From an uncultured Clostridia bacterium (GTDB lineage: Bacteria > Bacillota > Clostridia > Lachnospirales > Lachnospiraceae), in assembly GCA_946623485.1 (NCBI GenBank), contig CAMORF010000029.1, forward strand, positions 1 through 11,767: 11,767 nt of DNA. The letters are read 5' to 3'. How positions within the stretch are numbered: position 1 is the first letter of the stretch; every line of letters starts with the position of its first letter. Below the pieces are notes generated by a model. It was given only the letters and a program-made list of their open reading frames with translations. It did not search any database and was not told where the DNA came from. Positions 6,927 through 11,767 of this stretch are shown here, in pieces. A program made the position numbers and the translations under genes.

Positions 6927-7231
6927 CAGACGTGATCTTTCTGCCGCCCGCCGCAAAATATCTTAAGAAACTCAAAGATAAAAACCTGAAACAGTTATAC
7001 AACGATGCGATAAAGGAAATATGCAAGAATCCTGCCATCGGCGAGCCAAAGCACGGAGATCTCGATGGGGTTCTCGGATATGATATTTACTACAACCGTA
7101 TCAACTATGAGCTTGCATATACGGTTGAAGAACGGATAAATGAAACGACTAAAAAAGCCGAAACCGTTGTTATTATTATGGCCGGTACCCGTGAAAATTT
7201 CTATGCCCAGTTAAAGCGGTATTTGCATTAA
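6923..7231 (+). CDS. RelE/ParE-superfamily toxin
   Basis: A 102-residue basic protein with the compact RelE/ParE-like layout. It has an N-terminal FLPPAAKYLKKLKDKNLKQ helix region and a central PAIGEPKHGDLDGVLGYDIYYNRINYELAY strand region interrupted by the usual Lys/Arg/Tyr residues. It ends with a VVIIMAGTRENFYAQLKRYL core strand and helix. By family it would be a ribosome-dependent mRNA interferase or, less likely, a gyrase inhibitor; the sequence alone does not decide between them. It overlaps the antitoxin by 4 bp. It converges with cbiET, and the gap holds only a tandem array with no clear terminator. Confidence 0.82.
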   Translation: MTDVIFLPPAAKYLKKLKDKNLKQLYNDAIKEICKNPAIGEPKHGDLDGVLGYDIYYNRINYELAYTVEERINETTKKAETVVIIMAGTRENFYAQLKRYLH

Positions 7232-7328
7232 TCCGGCTTTCAAAACGGTATCGGCTTTCATCCGGCTTTCAAAACGGTATCGGCTTTCGTCTGGCTTTCA
7301 AAGCGGTCTCGGCTTTCGTCCGGCTTTC
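7232..7328. repeat. 29-bp tandem repeat array between toxin gene and cbiET
   Basis: Three full 29-bp units (7232-7260, 7261-7289, 7290-7318) and a 10-bp fourth (7319-7328) follow the toxin stop codon directly. Each unit contains CGGCTTTC twice, so it is itself an internal near-repeat. The first two units differ at one base; the third has four changes relative to the second. The array occupies nearly the whole gap between two convergent genes. I see no inverted repeat or T-run that would make it a terminator. Units touch without spacers, so it is not CRISPR. Confidence 0.93.
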
Positions 7329-7333
7329 TCAAA

Positions 7334-8713
7334 TCATATCATCTTTCCCAGAATCAGATATACCGGGTTCTGCGCTTCCAACATATGATATTCTCCCCGC
7401 TTCTTCACATCCGCGACAGATATCTGCCTGACTGAAGTCTCATACCCTGTGTCTTCCAGCCTGCAGGTGACCTCATGCAAGGTCTCCAGGGTGATCGCTG
7501 ACGCGCAGATCACGGGAAGTTTTCTGTCACGACACCTGCTTTGCAAACTGCTCAGAATCGCCCCGATCCATCTGCCGCCCCCGCCGAGAAAAACCCGGTC
7601 CGGCAATGGGAGGGAATCCAGAATCCCAGGGATCTCCCCAGTCACGATTTCCATATTCCATGCCCCAAACCTTTCCCGGTTCTCTTCCATCAGCCGGACT
7701 GCTTCCGGATTCTTCTCTACACAGACCACCCTGCGGCAAAGCCTTGCAAGCTCTACCGACACACTTCCGGTCCCGGCCCCGAGATCCCAGCACAGATCCT
7801 CCACGCCCGGATTCAGCATCGAAAGGGCGCATACACGGACCATCTGCTTTGTCATGGGAACCACCCCTCTGACAAAAGCCTCATCCGGGATTCCAGGCAC
7901 GCTCCTTCGAAGGATTTCCGATCCGGGCGCCGGCTCCGCAAATAAAACCGACAGGGGATGAAACGTCTCCACTGCTGCCTCCCGGGCTGTCATCCTGCGG
8001 ATGCGCTCCTCAGGCAAGGAGAGCATCTCCAGGACTGTCACCGGAAGACTGCCGAGGCCGGCACGCACCAGGTTCTCGCACAACATGGCCGGTCCCTTGC
8101 TTCCCGATGTCAGAAAGGCCGTGATCTTCCCATTCATCACCGCCCTTACCACATCCTGGTCTCTGCCATGCGCCGAAAAAACCTCTATATCCTGATATGA
8201 AAGTCCCATACAGCTGCAGGCATAGACAATACTTGATATGCCGGGAAGGATTCGGATCTTTGCACCCTTTTCCCGGATCCGTTCGGATTGTTTCAATAAT
8301 TCATATAGGGGGGCGGCGCCTGAGAAAAATGTGCTGTCTCCGCTAAACAGGCACACTGCATACTCACATGCCGTTTCCTCCAGGATCCGGCAGATGTCCT
8401 TTGTCCGGGTCTCAACATGGATTCCGGCACCTGCCTTGCATCTCACCACGTTTCCCTGAACCGCAGCCAATTCAGATCCAAAGGCCTCTTCCGCTTTCTC
8501 ACGAACCGCTGTTACATCTGCGCGCGCAGCCTCTGTCACATCCGCGCACACAGCCTCTGCCATGCTTAGAGATGGTATGCCACCCATGCCGGACAGATAA
8601 CCGCTCAGCCTTGCTGACGTGATGATCAGGTCAGCTTCCGCAATCGCGTTTAACACCTGGCCGGTAACCAGCCCGGCTTCCCCCGGCCCAAACCCTGCAA
8701 GATCAATTCTCAT
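7334..8713 (-). CDS. cbiET: Fused cobalt-precorrin-7 C5-methyltransferase / C15-methyltransferase (decarboxylating), CbiE-CbiT
   Basis: This bifunctional SAM-dependent enzyme methylates C5 and C15 of the corrin ring and removes the C12 acetate carboxyl. In the 459-residue product, residues 1 to about 255 are CbiE, with GFGPGE (7-12), SGDSTFF (124-130), LPGISSIVYA (156-165) and FLTSGSKGP (200-208). Residues about 270-459 are CbiT, with SAM motif I DLGAGTGSVSVE (310-321) and the acidic VEKN after strand 2. The start at 8713 is chosen because MRIDLAGFGPGE matches the family N terminus and AGGG lies 6 nt upstream; the longer frame starts at a TTG without an RBS. It follows the ABC gene by 81 bp. 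The segment between residues 36 and 124 looks longer than in typical CbiE and includes an octapeptide duplication. The E-T fusion itself is common (CobL-like). Confidence 0.95.
   Translation of the reverse strand: MRIDLAGFGPGEAGLVTGQVLNAIAEADLIITSARLSGYLSGMGGIPSLSMAEAVCADVTEAARADVTAVREKAEEAFGSELAAVQGNVVRCKAGAGIHVETRTKDICRILEETACEYAVCLFSGDSTFFSGAAPLYELLKQSERIREKGAKIRILPGISSIVYACSCMGLSYQDIEVFSAHGRDQDVVRAVMNGKITAFLTSGSKGPAMLCENLVRAGLGSLPVTVLEMLSLPEERIRRMTAREAAVETFHPLSVLFAEPAPGSEILRRSVPGIPDEAFVRGVVPMTKQMVRVCALSMLNPGVEDLCWDLGAGTGSVSVELARLCRRVVCVEKNPEAVRLMEENRERFGAWNMEIVTGEIPGILDSLPLPDRVFLGGGGRWIGAILSSLQSRCRDRKLPVICASAITLETLHEVTCRLEDTGYETSVRQISVADVKKRGEYHMLEAQNPVYLILGKMI
8510..8557 (-). repeat. 24-bp in-frame duplication inside CbiE
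   Basis: Two adjacent 24-bp units encode EAVCADVT (residues 53-60) and EAARADVT (61-68). The unit keeps the frame. It falls in a segment between the CbiE N-terminal strand region and the SGDS motif that seems enlarged compared with the family. Confidence 0.75.
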
Positions 8714-8794
8714 GCTTTGCCCTGCCTGTTGATCGTTCTCAACTATGGTATCTGTGGTTTCACAATTCCTGCGATTTCTCAAATTCTGACAGGT

Positions 8795-10507
8795 TTACAG
8801 TTCCTGCGCTTCATAAAGCCGAGCGTACTCGCCCCTGGCCGCCAGCAGTTCTTCGTGGGTTCCAAGTTCCTTGATCTGCCCATCCTCAATCACCGCAATC
8901 CGGTCCGCGTTCCGGACCGTAGACAAGCGGTGCGCAATCACAAAGGACGTCCTGTTTTCCATCAGCTCGTCAAAGCTTTTCTGAATGTGTTCTTCCGTAA
9001 TCGTGTCGAGGGCGGATGTCGCCTCGTCAAGGATCAGGACAGCAGGATCCTTCAGGAAGATCCGCGCAATCGAAACCCTCTGCCGCTGCCCGCCCGACAG
9101 CCGGGTTCCCCGCTCACCGACATAGGTGTCAAACCCTTTTGGCATGCGGAGAATATCCTCATAGAGCTCCGCCTGCTTCGCCGCTTTCTCTACTTCCTCA
9201 TCCGACGCCCCGGGTCTTCCATACCGGATGTTTTCCCGGATCGTATCCGCGAAGATGAAGACCTCCTGCTGCACGATGCCGATGCTGCCGCGCAGCGACC
9301 GCTTTGTCACATCACGGATGTCCTTCCCATCAATCCGGATCGATCCGGACACAACATCATAAAAACGCGGGATCAGGTGGCAAAGCGTTGTCTTGCCGCC
9401 CCCGGACGCACCAACCACCGCGATCATTTCCCCGCCACGCACATGCAGGTCAATGTCATGCAGCACCTCCGGGTTATGTATATAAGAGAAGCTGACATGA
9501 TCCAGATCGACACGGCCCTCCGTAACCTGCAGGTCCGCCGCGTCCGGCTTCTCCCGGACCGTCGGCTTCATGGCCATCACTTCCTCAAACCGCCTGAGCC
9601 CGGCCATTCCGCTGGCAAATGTTTCCGCAAACTGTGCCATCTTCCGGATCGGGGTCACGAAAGAACTGACGAACAGGGTAAATGTAATCAGGTCGATGTA
9701 ATTCAGCTGCCCTTGCATGATCAAAACGCCTCCTACCGCAATCACCACAGCAGGAAGGATGCCCATGAAGAATTCCTGCGATGCATTGAAGATTCCCATC
9801 GCGCGGTAAAAATCCTTCTTCGCCCCCCGGTACTGCGTATTCGCTGCAGTAAAACGGGCATTATCCACATGCTCATTTGCAAAAGCCTTCGAAGTCTTCA
9901 TCCCGGACAGGCTGGTCTCAATGTCCGTGTTGATCCCCGCCAGCGTCTTTTTGACATGAGAGGAAGTACGGGACATGTTCCGGCGCTGCATCATCGTAAT
10001 GGCCAGAAAAACCGGGATCAGCACGGAAACCACCAGCGCAAGCCGCCATTCGATGGTGAACATAATCACCAGGGATCCAACCACCGTCAGCACCGAGATC
10101 AGCAGATCCTCCGGCCCATGATGCGCAAGCTCCGTAACCTCAAACAGGTCGCCCGTCAGGCGGCTCATCAGGTTTCCGGTCCGCATCTGGTCATAAAACT
10201 CAAAATCCAGCTCCTGCAGGTGGCGGAAGAGGTCCGCGCGGATATCTGTCTCGACCCGGATTCCGAAGGTATGTCCCCAGTATGTCATGATGTAATAGCA
10301 CACAGAGCGAAACGCGTAGCAGATGCCGACCACCGCCATCAATACAAAAAATGCACGGAACATGCGGTCCGGCAGAAGGGTATACATCGCATACCGCGAA
10401 ACCATCGGAAAAGCCAGGTCAATTCCTGCCGCCAGCACGGCACAAGCCATGTCCAGCAGGAACAGTTTCATATGCGGCCTGAAATACCGCAAAAGCGTCT
10501 TTAGCAT
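8795..10507 (-). CDS. ABC exporter half-transporter (fused TMD-NBD)
   Basis: A 570-residue inner-membrane exporter of the MsbA/LmrA-like type, expected to work as a homodimer or with a partner not in this window. Residues about 1-315 hold the transmembrane domain with around six helices, including the conserved coupling region EFYDQMRTGNLMSRLTGD (103-120). The nucleotide-binding domain (about 330-570) is complete: Walker A GASGGGKTT (366-374), Q-loop VQQEVFIF (412-419), signature LSGGQ (470-474), Walker B LILDE (491-495) and switch His526. The ATG has GAGG 7 nt upstream, formed by the last unit of the 20-bp array. It sits between cbiJ and cbiET on the same strand. Substrate is unknown: this class exports lipids, drugs or peptides, whereas corrinoid uptake uses BtuCD or ECF systems, so co-location does not prove a cobalamin role. 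Confidence 0.92.
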   Translation of the reverse strand: MLKTLLRYFRPHMKLFLLDMACAVLAAGIDLAFPMVSRYAMYTLLPDRMFRAFFVLMAVVGICYAFRSVCYYIMTYWGHTFGIRVETDIRADLFRHLQELDFEFYDQMRTGNLMSRLTGDLFEVTELAHHGPEDLLISVLTVVGSLVIMFTIEWRLALVVSVLIPVFLAITMMQRRNMSRTSSHVKKTLAGINTDIETSLSGMKTSKAFANEHVDNARFTAANTQYRGAKKDFYRAMGIFNASQEFFMGILPAVVIAVGGVLIMQGQLNYIDLITFTLFVSSFVTPIRKMAQFAETFASGMAGLRRFEEVMAMKPTVREKPDAADLQVTEGRVDLDHVSFSYIHNPEVLHDIDLHVRGGEMIAVVGASGGGKTTLCHLIPRFYDVVSGSIRIDGKDIRDVTKRSLRGSIGIVQQEVFIFADTIRENIRYGRPGASDEEVEKAAKQAELYEDILRMPKGFDTYVGERGTRLSGGQRQRVSIARIFLKDPAVLILDEATSALDTITEEHIQKSFDELMENRTSFVIAHRLSTVRNADRIAVIEDGQIKELGTHEELLAARGEYARLYEAQEL

Positions 10508-10508
10508 G

Positions 10509-10583
10509 ATATAACCTCAATGATTATAATATGACTTCAATGATTATAATATGACTTCAATGATTATGATATGAACTCAATGG
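10509..10583. repeat. 20-bp tandem repeat array upstream of the ABC gene
   Basis: Units of 20 bp at 10509-10528, 10529-10548 and 10549-10568 and a partial fourth (10569-10583) run head to tail. Read in the ABC-gene direction, two units carry TATAAT and all carry a TTGA-type element. In the unit nearest the gene a base change turns TTGAAG into TTGAGG, giving GAGG 7 nt before the ATG. The array therefore supplies the ribosome binding site and several promoter-like hexamers. Confidence 0.92.
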
Positions 10584-10604
10584 TTCCGCGTCATAATAGC
10601 GAAA

Positions 10605-10658
10605 CAATCCACCCTCATTGCTCAGAACGCAAAGTCCTCTGAGCGGATGGGGGTGTTG
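10605..10658. other. Imperfect hairpin downstream of cbiJ
   Basis: GCTCAGA (10620-10626) pairs with TCTGAGC (10638-10644) around an 11-nt loop. After a small internal loop, CCCTCAT pairs with ATGGGGG (one G-U pair), and CAA pairs with TTG outermost. In the cbiJ direction it is followed by only a weak T-rich stretch. It could be a terminator, an RNA-stability element or part of a regulated leader for the ABC gene. Confidence 0.5.
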
Positions 10659-10665
10659 AATCGTT

Positions 10666-10698
10666 ATCGTAAACGCATTTTAAAAAAGCGTTTACGAT
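10666..10698 (-). terminator. Inverted repeat directly after the cbiJ stop codon
   Basis: An 11-bp perfect inverted repeat, ATCGTAAACGC (10666-10676) with GCGTTTACGAT (10688-10698), abuts the cbiJ stop at 10699. In the cbiJ direction the 11-nt loop holds six T residues, but no T-run follows the stem, so intrinsic termination is uncertain. A second copy of the ATCGTT/AACGAT motif beside it allows an alternative register of pairing. It may instead protect the 3' end of the mRNA. Confidence 0.4.
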
Positions 10699-11697
10699 TC
10701 ATAGCAGTTTCAAAATCTCTTCTTCCGTCAGGCCCTCCTCCCGGGGCCGCCGGATCACAATCACCTCCGCTTTACACAGAGCGGCGGCGGCAAGCTTTTC
10801 CGGATAGCCGCCTTCGATACCACCGTCCTTCGTTACCATCGACCGGATCCGAAGCTTCCGGAGAACCCGCACATTTTCCTCCACCGAAAAAGGACCGGTT
10901 CCTGTCAGAATGTGATCCTCTGGAAACCCTGCATCCCTGCACAGCCTGATGCTGTCTGCAGACGGCAAAATCCGGATATACACTTCGGGCACCGCGCCGG
11001 ATGGCATATCACTGCTCAGAAGCGGCGTAAAACATTCTAAAAGCGGCGTAAAGCAGGCTGCTTCCTTTGCGCCGGTGGTGATCAGAATCGGACCACTCCG
11101 GCTGCCCGTTTCCATCAGCATCTGACATGCTTCCTTTGCGCTGTCACAATATCGCAGCCGGACAGAATCGGAAAGGCTGACGGGCACTTCCAAAGGATCT
11201 TTGTGCTCTGTTTTATGGCTGCCGCTCTTCCAAAACTGCTCCATCCGTGAGAAAACCAGCTGTTTCATTTCCTCCCCGGAAATCTGCTGCCGGAGCAGCC
11301 TCCAGCAGGGCACACCTGCCTGATCACAGGCAGTCCGGATCATTCTCGTCGCTTCCACCGCATAGGGATGAGTCGCGTCAATGCAGTATACCTGCTGCTT
11401 CTGCAGATTCTGTTGTTCCTGCTGCTTCTGCTTATTCTGCTGCTGCCCCTGCTGCTTCTGTTGCTCCTGCTGCTCCTGCTGTTTCTGCAGATCCTGCAGA
11501 ATCCGAAGCATCTGCCCGGCGTCCTTCCTTCCGACTTTGATCTCCAGTCCGGGAATCCGGCTCAGATACTCAGCTCCTGTTTCTGAAGCAACACATACCG
11601 TTACCCGAAACCCACGCCGGGCCAATGACTGCGCCATCCGCCGCCCCTCTGTCGTCCCGCCAAACAACAGGATCCTGTTCCCGGCCTCTTCTGACAT
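10699..11697 (-). CDS. cbiJ: Cobalt-precorrin-6A reductase CbiJ with glutamine-rich insertion
   Basis: CbiJ reduces the macrocycle of cobalt-precorrin-6A with NAD(P)H. The 332-residue product starts NRILLFGGTTEGRR (7-20), the nucleotide-binding turn. It also has IDATHPYA (106-113), LITTGA (205-210), TGTGPFS (265-271) and VTKDGGIEGGYPEK (288-301), all family signatures. The start at 11697 has AAGGGG 5 nt upstream and gives the usual N terminus; the frame is open to the window edge but the extra residues look unlike the family. The anomaly is residues 68-102, where 21 of 35 are Gln, mixed with Lys, Glu and Asn, inserted between a helix and the strand leading to IDATHPYA. This makes the protein longer than the usual roughly 250 residues, together with other divergent loops near 140-175. 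Catalytic motifs are intact, so it is probably active. Confidence 0.93.
   Translation of the reverse strand: MSEEAGNRILLFGGTTEGRRMAQSLARRGFRVTVCVASETGAEYLSRIPGLEIKVGRKDAGQMLRILQDLQKQQEQQEQQKQQGQQQNKQKQQEQQNLQKQQVYCIDATHPYAVEATRMIRTACDQAGVPCWRLLRQQISGEEMKQLVFSRMEQFWKSGSHKTEHKDPLEVPVSLSDSVRLRYCDSAKEACQMLMETGSRSGPILITTGAKEAACFTPLLECFTPLLSSDMPSGAVPEVYIRILPSADSIRLCRDAGFPEDHILTGTGPFSVEENVRVLRKLRIRSMVTKDGGIEGGYPEKLAAAALCKAEVIVIRRPREEGLTEEEILKLL
11392..11496 (-). repeat. Glutamine-codon repeat tract inside cbiJ
   Basis: A 105-bp run of CAG/CAA codons interspersed with AAG, GAG and AAC encodes 21 Gln in 35 residues, with QQE and QQK triplet themes (9-bp period). On the plus strand it reads as CTG/TTG-rich DNA. 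Such tracts are prone to slippage in multiples of three and would change protein length without breaking the frame. Confidence 0.95.
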
Positions 11698-11729
11698 TCT
11701 TTCCCCTTTTCTATCTAAGGATCTGTTAC

Positions 11730-11758
11730 AGAATAACTTGTACATCTGACTTGTCCAA
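11730..11758 (-). promoter_or_regulatory. Weak candidate promoter upstream of cbiJ
   Basis: On the minus strand TTGGAC (11758-11753), 17 bp and TATTCT (11735-11730) are spaced correctly but match the consensus in only 3 and 4 bases. cbiJ could equally be read from a promoter beyond the window edge. Confidence 0.25.
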
Positions 11759-11767
11759 ACGCTCATC

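Noticed and set aside
7334..8713. CbiE-CbiT fusion as a novel architecture
   Set aside because: Fused CbiE-CbiT (CobL-like) proteins are well known; only the enlarged CbiE segment is unusual.
8717..10504. Long plus-strand open frame of 595 codons opposite the ABC gene
   Set aside because: It starts with a non-ATG codon, its product is rich in His, Arg, Pro and Gln with no domain, and the other strand encodes a complete ABC exporter with all motifs. It is an antisense shadow.
11368..11586. Plus-strand frame encoding a long leucine run, resembling a membrane peptide
   Set aside because: It is the complementary reading of the glutamine codon tract in cbiJ (CTG/TTG opposite CAG/CAA), not an independent gene.
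11698..11766. Extended N terminus of CbiJ to the window edge
   Set aside because: The added residues do not resemble the family and a good AAGGGG ribosome binding site precedes the ATG at 11697.

Overview
The gene set and signals point to a Clostridia-type Firmicute, probably a gut Lachnospiraceae-like anaerobe. The evidence is anaerobic-route corrinoid genes (cbi rather than aerobic cob types), strong AGGAGG-type ribosome binding sites, sigma-A-like promoters, a FIST/HD-GYP signalling protein, and moderately GC-rich coding with a few AT-richer islands. I cannot name a genus from the sequence.

Layout. Most genes are on the minus strand. Read in the direction of transcription, right to left, they are: cbiJ (10699-11697), an ABC exporter half-transporter (8795-10507) and a fused cbiE-cbiT (7334-8713). 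Then comes a plus-strand toxin-antitoxin pair, AbrB-type antitoxin plus RelE/ParE-like toxin (6558-7231). Next is a minus-strand unit of a DUF308/HdeD-like membrane protein and a FIST/HD-GYP signalling protein (6341-3855). A plus-strand 63-residue orphan gene with a very long bidirectional hairpin follows (3549-3843). Last is an AraC-family regulator reading directly into cbiP and cbiC (3350-74). The corrinoid cluster continues beyond at least one edge, because cbiD, F, G, H, L and others are absent here.

How the genes work together. CbiE/T, CbiJ, CbiC and CbiP act in the anaerobic conversion of cobalt-precorrins to cobyric acid: ring methylation and decarboxylation, ring reduction, methyl migration and side-chain amidation. 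The AraC-type protein, with an N-terminal cupin-like sensor, sits immediately upstream of cbiP and is a candidate local regulator. No cobalamin riboswitch was found. The TA pair, the DUF308/HD-GYP unit and the 63-residue gene interrupt the cluster and have their own signals, so the locus looks like a cob cluster split by accessory insertions.

The most unusual feature is repeat expansion. Three intergenic gaps each hold a different short tandem array (24, 29 and 20 bp units). Two corrinoid enzymes carry in-frame low-complexity insertions: a 35-residue stretch with 21 glutamines in CbiJ, and an octapeptide duplication within an enlarged segment of CbiE. Two of the intergenic arrays lie in 5' regions, contain repeated TATAAT-like hexamers and help form the ribosome binding site of the next gene. 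I did not find a clear new defence or biosynthetic system. The best leads are the glutamine-rich CbiJ, the repeat arrays, the AraC-cbiP coupling and the orphan small gene with its hairpin.
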